Shown here piece after piece: positions 1 through 6,311 of a stretch of 15,534 nucleotides of DNA (within the stretch, counting starts at the first letter, position 1; the number at the start of each line of letters is the position of its first letter). A model generated the notes under the pieces. That model saw only the letters and a program-made list of their open reading frames with translations, was not told the origin of the DNA and ran no database searches. Where the stretch lies: positions 1 through 15,534 of the forward strand of contig CAZBWW010000022.1 of the NCBI GenBank assembly GCA_964496005.1. Reading direction: 5' to 3'. Source of the stretch: CAZBWW01 sp964496005 (lineage in GTDB: Bacteria; Patescibacteriota; WWE3; UBA101185; UBA10185). Both the position numbers and the translations under genes were made by a program.

Positions 1-609
1 ATACTTATCGAAAAAGAAGATGAATTAAGCAAAAGGGATGTAACAACGTTAGAAGAAACAACAGAAGAATGTCCGGAATGTGGGAAACTGCTTGTGATTA
101 AACTAGGGAAGTACGGCAAGTTCTTAAGCTGTTCAGGGTATCCGGAGTGTAAATTCGCAAAACCGCTTGTAACTAGCATTATTGATGAAAACGGAACTGA
201 GGCACCGACGCCGCAAGAAGATTTTGGCAAGTGCACTGAGTGCGAAGACGGTGTGTTTATATTAAAACAGGGCAGATTCGGTAAGTTTCTGGCATGTAGT
301 AATTATCCGAAATGTAAAACTACAAAACCATACTTAGATAAAATTGGCATGATTTGTCCTACATGCGGTACAGGCGATGTAATCGTGAAAAAAGCAAAGG
401 GGCGTACATTTTATGGGTGTAGCAACTATCCGGAGTGTAAGTATGCAAGCTGGAAAAACCCGTTGCAAGGCAAGAAACGCAAAAAATCTGATGGCATTGT
501 TGCAGCTGATGAGGAAGGTAATGAAGGTGAGGGAGATATAGATATTAGCGGCGGAGCTAACTTTACAGAAACTGAAGACTCACCGGAAAATGAGTTTATG
601 GGATCATGA
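1..609 (+). CDS. topA: DNA topoisomerase I, C-terminal zinc-ribbon region (5' partial)
   Basis: The reading frame is open from base 1, so the gene begins outside the window; 202 residues are visible before the TGA at 607-609. The fragment is a series of three topoisomerase-type C4 zinc ribbons. Counting from base 1, the cysteines are at residues 24/27/44/50, 78/81/99/105 and 119/122/140/146, and each second Cys pair sits in a C-S-x-Y-P-x-C motif. This is the typical C-terminal tail of bacterial type IA topoisomerase I, which relaxes negative supercoils; the ribbons bind single-stranded DNA. A basic stretch (residues 157-163) is followed by an acidic, glycine-rich tail of about 40 residues. 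The catalytic Tyr and Toprim domains are not in the window. The gene converges on glyA with 2 nt between the stops. A GTG at 94 lies inside the first ribbon and is not the start. Confidence 0.93.
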   Translation: MLIEKEDELSKRDVTTLEETTEECPECGKLLVIKLGKYGKFLSCSGYPECKFAKPLVTSIIDENGTEAPTPQEDFGKCTECEDGVFILKQGRFGKFLACSNYPKCKTTKPYLDKIGMICPTCGTGDVIVKKAKGRTFYGCSNYPECKYASWKNPLQGKKRKKSDGIVAADEEGNEGEGDIDISGGANFTETEDSPENEFMGS

Positions 610-611
610 AT

Positions 612-1961
612 TTACGGGACAGGAAACCTAGTGCATAGTTTTTTTACCTCACCGGCAATTTCACGAATTCTTTTGTTAGAACGTGCAGCTTTTTTAAATG
701 AATCTCTAGCTGATTTAGCATCTACTTTATCGCCTATGTAACCGTCATCAGGTAAAAGGCTAACTGCAATATTTACAACTTCATTAATCCAGCCGGCAAT
801 TCGCACCATTTCCTTTTCTTTCATCCCGCGGGTTGTAATCGCCGGTGTTCCTAGTCTAATACCTGAAGTATAAAACGGTGGAAGCGGATCGTTAGGGATG
901 CTATTTCTGTTTAAAATAATACCTGCATATTCCAAAGCCCAAGCTGCAGACCAACCATCGATACCCTTATTTGCAAGATTTATCAGTATTAAGTGATTAT
1001 CAGTACCGCCGGACATCATGTTAAAACCATATTTTTTAAATTCACGCGCGAGAACTTTACTGTTTGTTACAACTTGTCTGGAATACTTTGCAAACGCTGT
1101 ACTTTGAGCTTCTTTCAGAGCCACGGCAATGCCCGCCGTTGTATTGTTGTGCGGACCGCCTTGTAGACCCGGAATTATTGCTTTGTTTATTTTTGCACCC
1201 AATTCAGGATCTTTCTTAAGTCCTTTTTTGGTAACAAGCAATACTGCTCCGCGCGGTCCACGCAAAGTTTTGTGTGTGGTAAACATTACTACGTCAGCAT
1301 ACGCAACAGGGGACGGATGTACACCTGTGACTACTAGACCTGCGATATGTGAAATATCAGACAGATGCCACGCACCAACTTTGTCGGCAATTTCGCCAAA
1401 TTTCTTAAAATTTAATGTCCGTGGGTACGCGGTTGTGCCTGACACAATAATTTTCGGTTTATGTTTAAGCGCTAAATTCTCAAGCTTGGCGTAATCAATA
1501 AAACCATCTTTTTCTACTGTGTATTGTACGCTCTTAAAATAACTGCCTGAAAACGTTACCTTAGGATGACCGTGAGTTAAATGCCCCCCTGAGCCAAGTT
1601 CTAATCCCATTATGGTGTCACCGGGCTGCAGTAGTGCAAAATACACCGCAGTATTTGCAGGCGACCCCGAGTATGGCTGAACATTTGCAAAAGGAACACG
1701 AAACATTTCCTGTACTCTTGAAATCGCGAGCCTTTCCACCTCGTCAACATAGTCATTTCCCTGATAATACCTTTTTCCGGCGTATCCTTCAGAATACTTG
1801 TTGGCTAGTACAGAACCAACCGCAGTCATTACTGCCTGCGAGGCGTAATTTTCACTTGGAATCATTTCAAGTTGATTTTGCTGACGTGCTTCTTCAAGTT
1901 TAATTAACTTAGAAATCTGCGGATCAGCTTTTTTTAATGGTTTTTTTATTTGTTTTGCCAT
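612..1961 (-). CDS. glyA: Serine hydroxymethyltransferase
   Basis: This PLP enzyme interconverts serine + tetrahydrofolate and glycine + 5,10-methylene-tetrahydrofolate, and is the main source of one-carbon units. At 449 residues it is slightly longer than E. coli GlyA (417), with a lysine-rich N-terminal extension of about 15 residues. Visible family signatures are the S-E-N-Y motif near residue 37, GKRYYQGNDYVDEVE, GGHLTHG, the D-I-S-H-I-A-G-L segment holding the PLP-contacting Asp and His, the Schiff-base Lys in T-T-H-K-T-L-R-G-P-R-G, and the R-x-G-T-P-A-I-T-T-R-G substrate-binding segment. It is the last gene of the minus-strand operon. Its ATG lies 16 nt inside the end of the upstream ThyA-like gene, so translational coupling is likely; a weak AAGG lies 6 nt before the ATG. 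Placing a methylene-THF producer with DHFR and ThyA-fold genes fits a folate cycle that feeds pyrimidine modification. Confidence 0.96.
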   Translation of the reverse strand: MAKQIKKPLKKADPQISKLIKLEEARQQNQLEMIPSENYASQAVMTAVGSVLANKYSEGYAGKRYYQGNDYVDEVERLAISRVQEMFRVPFANVQPYSGSPANTAVYFALLQPGDTIMGLELGSGGHLTHGHPKVTFSGSYFKSVQYTVEKDGFIDYAKLENLALKHKPKIIVSGTTAYPRTLNFKKFGEIADKVGAWHLSDISHIAGLVVTGVHPSPVAYADVVMFTTHKTLRGPRGAVLLVTKKGLKKDPELGAKINKAIIPGLQGGPHNNTTAGIAVALKEAQSTAFAKYSRQVVTNSKVLAREFKKYGFNMMSGGTDNHLILINLANKGIDGWSAAWALEYAGIILNRNSIPNDPLPPFYTSGIRLGTPAITTRGMKEKEMVRIAGWINEVVNIAVSLLPDDGYIGDKVDAKSARDSFKKAARSNKRIREIAGEVKKLCTRFPVP

Positions 1962-2986
1962 GCGTGCCTTATTTTAGCTTTGTATCTGTCGTTTGACAAT
2001 CTTTTTTCAATATCTTCCTGTTTCGGATCGTAGGAATCTACAACTGCCCTGAGCCAGTGTTGAATACTTGTTTTTTCAACCAAGTCTGTATGTGCTTCTG
2101 CACCTTCCAAATGTATATACATATCGTTGCAGTAAATTATTATTTTACTTAAAGGCAGTCCTATTTCCCGCGCGGCAATTTTGCCCCAGTCATAGTCATG
2201 ATTTATATCTAACTGTGTTCCGCCGTAACCATCAAGTGCGCGGTGTAAATGCATAGAAATTAAACTTTTAGGTTCGCCACTGGAATCGAAATCTACATAT
2301 AGTTGATAGTTTTGATAAACAGGAACAGCACCTGCAACACCGCTATGGTCAATATTCTCATATGTAAAAGAGGGGGTGATTGCGCGCCGGGAGTTAGGAT
2401 TTTCCTTTAGTTCGGAAATTACGCTCATTAACGTGTCTTTTCTACTTCTTGCTAGCTCGTTATCCAAAATAGTTTCATTTGCTAAATAGTAATTGAGTAA
2501 TCTTTGCCCTTTCCACGCTAAAACAGCCAATAGACTTTCCGGGTGATAAAAAGCATAAGTTTTTGTTAATAAGGCTGTCAGTTCTTCGCTGGAATTTAAG
2601 GCCAATTTAGTTATACCTGCTTTTTTTAATGCTGCAACAGTGCCTTTAACGTACCCCCAGCCATCATCGTAATATCTTGACCGCCACACATACTTATATG
2701 GATAAATATCATTATTTGTCACAATATCTTCAGGCGGATTGTTTGTTTCTTTTCGTACAAAATAGTTTTGATACCACTCATCCGATTTCTTATCCCAGTA
2801 AGGGTAGCGGTCGCTGGTATCTTGGGGGTTTTCAAGAATTATTGTAACACCTTTAAGAGATTGTATTGGTCCTCGTTGACCCATATATACTTTACCGTAT
2901 TTGTTAACTTTTTTCCAAACCCGCTCTAAAACTATTTTTGAATTATTTCCTCTAAATACAAATCCCTCAGTTCTCATTAGTGACAT
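1946..2986 (-). CDS. Divergent ThyA-fold protein lacking the catalytic cysteine
   Basis: A 346-residue protein whose C-terminal half aligns by eye with thymidylate synthase. S-R-R (199-201) matches the phosphate-binding Arg pair. V-P-V-Y-Q-N-Y-Q-L-Y-V (221-231) matches the active-site strand A-P-C-H-x-x-x-Q-F-Y-V, and R249-x-x-D252 matches the R-S-x-D substrate loop. The catalytic Cys is replaced by Val223. The Asn that reads uracil (E. coli N177) is Asp260, spaced exactly 8 residues from D252 as in E. coli. The H-x-Y pair (E. coli H207/Y209) reads Y290-x-H292. The N-terminal ~130 residues are hard to align; WYQNYFV (71-77) may replace the Trp-containing helix. The canonical Cys-thiolate mechanism is not possible, so the protein could be a regulatory or structural partner of the ThyA-like enzyme at 4271-5107, a nucleotide-binding protein, or an enzyme with different chemistry. 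It is fourth in the operon, overlaps glyA by 16 nt, and has a 72-nt gap upstream that may hold its own promoter. The ThyA-fold assignment is fairly secure; the function is unknown. Confidence 0.7.
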   Translation of the reverse strand: MSLMRTEGFVFRGNNSKIVLERVWKKVNKYGKVYMGQRGPIQSLKGVTIILENPQDTSDRYPYWDKKSDEWYQNYFVRKETNNPPEDIVTNNDIYPYKYVWRSRYYDDGWGYVKGTVAALKKAGITKLALNSSEELTALLTKTYAFYHPESLLAVLAWKGQRLLNYYLANETILDNELARSRKDTLMSVISELKENPNSRRAITPSFTYENIDHSGVAGAVPVYQNYQLYVDFDSSGEPKSLISMHLHRALDGYGGTQLDINHDYDWGKIAAREIGLPLSKIIIYCNDMYIHLEGAEAHTDLVEKTSIQHWLRAVVDSYDPKQEDIEKRLSNDRYKAKIRHAWQNK

Positions 2987-3022
2987 CCAATTCTCTTAAT
3001 TTTTTACCTTTTGGCAGCTATA

Positions 3023-3049
3023 GTTCACATGTATTATGTACACACGAAC
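3023..3049. promoter_or_regulatory. Imperfect inverted repeat upstream of the Cys-less ThyA-like gene
   Basis: The 72-nt gap between the dUTPase-like gene and the Cys-less ThyA-like gene holds two 11-nt arms (3023-3033 and 3039-3049) around a 5-nt centre. They match as an inverted repeat at 8 of 11 positions, with a central 3-nt mismatch. On the minus strand, -10-like hexamers (CATAAT, TATAGC) lie within and just beyond it. It could be an operator or an internal promoter; it may also be chance in AT-rich sequence. Confidence 0.25.
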
Positions 3050-3058
3050 TACTAAATG

Positions 3059-3709
3059 TTATTTTTCAAGGGCAGGGAATAGCGCGTACTTTTTCTTCAA
3101 ATCAGAAATTTTTCCTTTAAGAATCATTTCTTCTTCCAATTTTCTTTTTTCGTTTAATGAACCTACAATAATGTCTTTTTTGTGCCAGCGGCTTTTTTCC
3201 GGTTTAACGGCATCGCTTAAAGGGAATAGTACTAATTGGCAAAACCGTTCGCCCGGATACACGCGGATAATTTGGTTATTAGTATTGTTTTTAACAGGGA
3301 TAACTAGATTTCCCGCAAATCCGGCATCGATAATACCGCTCAGATCTACTGTTAACCCACGGCGGTTTACTGATGATCTGGGAAAAAGTGTTGCCATCAA
3401 ATCATCTGGCATCTCTACTTCTTCAAGCGAAGACACAATTACAGATTCACGAGGCAAAAGTTCAAAATATTGTCCTTTTTCCAGCTCTATAACTTCAAAC
3501 CTTTTTTTAGTATCTGTATAGTCAATTAAAAATGTTTCACGTCCTTTTTCAGTAAGTTCCCACTGTTTTGCTAGCATGAAGGAATAGCCAAGTCTAAGAT
3601 CAATCGAGTGTGTTTGTAACTGGAATTTATCAAGGCCGGGTGTAAATTTAAGGTTGCCGGTTTTTATGCGCTCCAATATCTGGTTTTTTGTTAATACTCC
3701 ACCTACCAT
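3059..3709 (-). CDS. dUTPase / dCTP deaminase family protein
   Basis: A 216-residue member of the trimeric dUTPase/dCTP deaminase superfamily, which removes dUTP or makes dUMP. The S-I-D-L-R-L-G segment (35-41) is dCTP-deaminase-like. P-R-S-S (110-113), R-R-G-L-T-V-D (116-122), G-I-I-D-A-G-F-A-G (125-133) and P-G-E-R-F-C-Q-L (152-159) are the core nucleotide-binding motifs. In E. coli Dcd the catalytic Glu138 lies 10 residues after the Asp of this third motif; here that position is Pro138. The Asp (D128) that serves as catalytic base in dUTPases is present. I therefore lean towards dUTP diphosphatase, or a bifunctional relative, rather than a plain deaminase, although automatic annotation would probably say dcd. 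The C-terminal ~45 residues are charged and helical. It is third in the operon, 1 nt after the DHFR stop, which fits dUMP supply or dUTP clean-up next to pyrimidine-modifying enzymes. Confidence 0.85.
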   Translation of the reverse strand: MVGGVLTKNQILERIKTGNLKFTPGLDKFQLQTHSIDLRLGYSFMLAKQWELTEKGRETFLIDYTDTKKRFEVIELEKGQYFELLPRESVIVSSLEEVEMPDDLMATLFPRSSVNRRGLTVDLSGIIDAGFAGNLVIPVKNNTNNQIIRVYPGERFCQLVLFPLSDAVKPEKSRWHKKDIIVGSLNEKRKLEEEMILKGKISDLKKKYALFPALEK

Positions 3710-3710
3710 A

Positions 3711-4256
3711 TTATTTGCTGTAAATCACTTTGTATTTGACTTGAATTGAGTCAGTAGCAAGTTTCGTTACATTCAGCAATTTACATGAGACATTATACAC
3801 ACTATCCGTAAAGCATGAAAGCCCTTTACCAAATATCAGTGGTTCGATTGTGAACCAAAGCTCATCAACAAGTTTATTTTTTAAAAAAGTGGTATACGTA
3901 TAGCTTCCACCGCACAAAAACACTGTTGTAAAGCCTTTGGCTGCAACCGCTTCCACAACTTTTGAGGGCGCAAGATTAATAAACTCGACATTAGTGTAGC
4001 CGAGTTTGTTAGCTCGCACAGTTAGTTTTTTTATGTCTTTTGTTAAGACAATGTTTAATCTGTTTGGAAGCGGACGCTTAAACGTTTCATAAGTGGTTTG
4101 TCCCATAACTACAACTCCTGCCTTTGTAGTTTCTGATCTAAAAAATTGTTTGTCTTCTTTTGATGTCCAATCAATCAGCTCATTTCTCTCACGTGCAATG
4201 AAACCGTCTATTGTGTGGGCAGCGATTAAGATTACTTTTACTTTTTTATGCTGCAT
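3711..4256 (-). CDS. Dihydrofolate reductase family protein
   Basis: A 181-residue protein of the DHFR / RibD C-terminal fold, predicted to reduce dihydrofolate to tetrahydrofolate with NADPH. Motifs in DHFR order: D-G-F-I-A (17-21, loop corresponding to N-G-x-I-G), W30 followed by the acidic residue D35 (equivalents of E. coli W22 and D27), V-V-M-G-Q-T-T-Y-E (49-57), R-P-L-P-N-R-L-N-I-V-L-T (61-72), and the nucleotide-binding G-G-S-Y (116-119) with a Tyr soon after. The segment around 130-149 (L-V-D-E-L-W-F-T, then I-F-G-K-G) resembles RibD-type reductases, so a flavin/pterin reductase of that group is possible. Context favours DHFR: the upstream gene is a ThyA-fold enzyme (14-nt gap) and the operon ends with SHMT. 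A DHFR is needed if the ThyA-fold enzyme transfers a methyl group and oxidises THF, but not for simple hydroxymethylation. Confidence 0.88.
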   Translation of the reverse strand: MQHKKVKVILIAAHTIDGFIARERNELIDWTSKEDKQFFRSETTKAGVVVMGQTTYETFKRPLPNRLNIVLTKDIKKLTVRANKLGYTNVEFINLAPSKVVEAVAAKGFTTVFLCGGSYTYTTFLKNKLVDELWFTIEPLIFGKGLSCFTDSVYNVSCKLLNVTKLATDSIQVKYKVIYSK

Positions 4257-4270
4257 TTCATGAATGACCG

Positions 4271-5107
4271 TTAAATTACAATTTTTAGGCCTTTAATTGG
4301 CTCCATTGGGTTGTACTGGCTGCTAAGCTGGTCGACAATTTCAGTAACTAGATTGGCATCACCAGTGCATGCGCGGTCAAAGTCATCTGCTTTTAGGTTA
4401 AGCTCAATTTTCCCGTGTTTATTTTTTCGGTTTATCATTTCAACCGCACCCTCATAATGAATACCATAAATATGTGCATTAGATATTGAATGAGTATATT
4501 TACCAACTCCAACTCCTAATTTTGCAGCAAGTAGTCTTTGGAGTAATGCAAACCCGCCAATGTCGTGCGGTGCTCCTAAAACCATATCATTAGACCTTAC
4601 AATATTATGCATATGCAATTTGTTACCTATTATGTTTACAGTGAAAGTATAAGGGCATGGGACATTTGCTTTTCTGAGTTTTGGGTTTAAGCCATCTCCA
4701 CCGGGATCCCATGTAACTACCACAGCGTGTCTAGACGATGGTTCAGCTTGTAGCAATTTAACAAGTAATGCAATTTGGTCTCGGCCAAAGTGGTGCCGCC
4801 ATCTGTAACCATAAGCTGCCGATAGCACCCCATTTATATTAGTAAAATCATCCCAAATTTTAGTGAATTGGGTAAGAAATTCGGCAGGTTTTCTACTACC
4901 GGTTAAAAACCATACTTGTTCCGCAACAAACAGTTTAACTGGGATCTTTCTTAACGTTAACAGTGGGAAGCCATCTTCAGGCTCGATTTCAAGTGTTTTA
5001 CCGGGAAGTGCTTTTACCGAATGACCTGTGCGCTCATTTACCTCTTCTATCCCGTTTTCCATTATTTCCTGCAACAATTTTTGATATTGTTTATCAAGCT
5101 CAGTCAT
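4271..5107 (-). CDS. ThyA-family enzyme with dCMP-type (Asn to Asp) active site
   Basis: A 278-residue pyrimidine C5-transferase using methylene-THF. It aligns collinearly with E. coli ThyA. Numbered from the chosen start, E63 and W66 match the A-E-Q-V-W-F helix, C151 is the nucleophile in V-P-C-P, R171-S-N-D174 is the substrate loop, and H212-x-Y214 matches H207/Y209. Distances from the Cys to these residues equal those in E. coli (20, 23, 61, 63). At the Cys+31 position, where ThyA has N177 for uracil recognition, there is Asp182. The local sequence R-S-N-D-x-V-x-G-x-x-x-D resembles phage T4 dCMP hydroxymethylase. His147 of ThyA is Pro152, and the second Arg of the S-R-R pair is His127. Methylation or hydroxymethylation of dCMP is therefore at least as likely as dTMP synthesis. 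Start: an in-frame ATG lies 3 codons upstream (5116), but a consensus extended -10 overlaps it and points to transcription beginning at the ATG at 5107. First gene of the operon. Confidence 0.88.
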   Translation of the reverse strand: MTELDKQYQKLLQEIMENGIEEVNERTGHSVKALPGKTLEIEPEDGFPLLTLRKIPVKLFVAEQVWFLTGSRKPAEFLTQFTKIWDDFTNINGVLSAAYGYRWRHHFGRDQIALLVKLLQAEPSSRHAVVVTWDPGGDGLNPKLRKANVPCPYTFTVNIIGNKLHMHNIVRSNDMVLGAPHDIGGFALLQRLLAAKLGVGVGKYTHSISNAHIYGIHYEGAVEMINRKNKHGKIELNLKADDFDRACTGDANLVTEIVDQLSSQYNPMEPIKGLKIVI

Positions 5108-5114
5108 CTGTGCC

Positions 5115-5123
5115 ATTATATCA
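5115..5123 (-). promoter_or_regulatory. Extended -10 promoter of the folate/ThyA operon
   Basis: Read on the minus strand, TGATATAAT is a perfect extended -10 (TGn + TATAAT). It is followed by exactly 7 nt and then the ATG at 5107-5105, so the predicted transcription start coincides with that ATG and the mRNA would be leaderless. No convincing -35 was sought, since extended -10 promoters often work without one. Confidence 0.6.
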
Positions 5124-5163
5124 AATCGACTATTTCTCTTGCCGGTTTTTGCCGAAAGACCTA

Positions 5164-5193
5164 TTGCTTGAAAATCTACTGCCGGTGTGTTAT
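5164..5193 (+). promoter_or_regulatory. Candidate distal promoter for rpsB
   Basis: TTGCTT (5164-5169), an 18-nt spacer and TGTTAT (5188-5193) form a plausible sigma70-type promoter. Initiation near 5200 would give rpsB a leader of about 137 nt. A second -10-like TATAGT (5311-5316) lies only 20 nt before the rpsB ATG and could drive a short-leader transcript instead. Neither is proven. Confidence 0.4.
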
Positions 5194-5199
5194 GTTCAT

Positions 5200-5336
5200 G
5201 AATGCCCTGAAACTTCCTGGCATGTTTTTAGAACACGCTTTTCAGGTGAGACCGACTTTTTAAAAGAAGGTCAAAATTAAAAGGAGGAATCTTTATTAAC
5301 ATTTATTTAGTATAGTTTCCTCTAGAAAAAGAACTA
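5200..5336 (+). promoter_or_regulatory. Structured 5' leader of rpsB
   Basis: Three possible hairpins follow one another. (A) CCTGAAA (5206-5212) pairs with TTTCAGG (5240-5246), and inside it GCATGTT (5220-5226) pairs with AACACGC (5232-5238) with one mismatch. (B) GACC (5250-5253) pairs with GGTC (5269-5272), enclosing CTTTT/AAAAG. (C) GAGGAA (5284-5289) pairs with TTCCTC (5317-5322). Hairpin C buries a full AAGGAGG Shine-Dalgarno core (5281-5287) that has no start codon at a usual distance; the rpsB ATG is 49 nt further on. Ribosomal protein operons are often controlled by such leaders, with S2 as the repressor. I do not recognise a named leader family here. Confidence 0.4.
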
Positions 5337-6311
5337 ATGGCAAAATACACTGTACCTACAACCAAAGAATTATTAGACGCAGGTGTACATTTTGGACACC
5401 AAACTAGGCGATGGTATCCAAGTATGGAACAGTATATCTACGCTGTTAAAAAGAACATTCATATTATTGATTTAGAACAAACTGAAAAATTATTAAAAAA
5501 TGCGTGTGAATTTTTATACGATACAGCTGCCAAAGGTGGAAAAATTATTTTTGTGGGTACAAAACGACAAGCACGTGAAATAATTGAAATAGAAGCCAAA
5601 AGGTGTGGTGCATTTTACGTAAGTGAGCGATGGCTTGGGGGTACAATTACCAATTTCGACATTATCAAAAAAAACATGGATAAACTTGTAGATTTGATGA
5701 GAAAGCGGGAAGCCGGTGAGCTTGACCATTATACAAAAAAAGAAAGATTACTTATTGATAGGGAAATTGCTAAATTACAAAAAGCAGTCGGCGGAGTTGT
5801 CGGGTTGAAAAAAGTGCCTGACGCGCTATTTATAGTTGATGCAAAACGTGAAAGAACGGCTGTCAGAGAAGCAGGTATTGCAAAAGTTAAAATAGTTTCG
5901 CTGGTCGATACAAATACAGATCCGCGTGGGATAGATTATATAATTCCCGGAAATGATGATGCGATTAAGTCCATTGCATTAATACTTAAGACGGTAGCTG
6001 ATGCGGTAGAGGAGGGTTATAAGGAATATGCCAAAAAAGGAGAAGCTAAAGCAGATAATCAAGTGGTTGAGAAAAAAACCAAAAAAGTACAGGATGAAGC
6101 GAAGGTTGCAGAGCAGGTAACTGTGACATATAGCGAGTCTCCGGTTGTAGCCGATGAAATACTTAAAGAAAAAACACCCGAGCTGGAAGAGCTTGTAGAA
6201 TCCATGGAAGAAGTAAACGAGGAGGAGCTTAATGAAGAAGTTGAAAAGGCAAAAATCGTAAAGCCGAAAGCAAAAAGAGTTAATGTTACCAAGAAAGAAA
6301 TAAAAAAATGA
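5337..6311 (+). CDS. rpsB: 30S ribosomal protein S2
   Basis: The S2 protein of the small ribosomal subunit. Family signatures: G-V-H-F-G-H-Q-T-R-R-W-x-P near residues 16-28, I-I-D-L-E-Q-T near 43-49, F-V-G-T-K-R-Q-A near 71-78, W-L-G-G-T-I-T-N near 98-105, P-D-A-L-F-I-V-D near 161-168, and the V-D-T-N-T-D-P-R-G segment near 190. The S2 core ends near residue 228, giving the usual family length of about 240, and is followed by a 96-residue tail. The tail is acidic (Glu-rich) in its middle and Lys-rich at the end. Such charged S2 tails occur in several lineages and are probably disordered. The ATG at 5337 begins M-A-K-Y-T-V-P. The stop overlaps the tsf start (ATGA), so S2 and EF-Ts are co-translated, as in most bacteria. 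Confidence 0.97.
   Translation: MAKYTVPTTKELLDAGVHFGHQTRRWYPSMEQYIYAVKKNIHIIDLEQTEKLLKNACEFLYDTAAKGGKIIFVGTKRQAREIIEIEAKRCGAFYVSERWLGGTITNFDIIKKNMDKLVDLMRKREAGELDHYTKKERLLIDREIAKLQKAVGGVVGLKKVPDALFIVDAKRERTAVREAGIAKVKIVSLVDTNTDPRGIDYIIPGNDDAIKSIALILKTVADAVEEGYKEYAKKGEAKADNQVVEKKTKKVQDEAKVAEQVTVTYSESPVVADEILKEKTPELEELVESMEEVNEEELNEEVEKAKIVKPKAKRVNVTKKEIKK

Noticed and set aside
3036..3521. 161-codon open frame on the plus strand
   Set aside because: It lies opposite the well-supported dUTPase-family gene, and its translation has low-complexity Ser runs with no motif.
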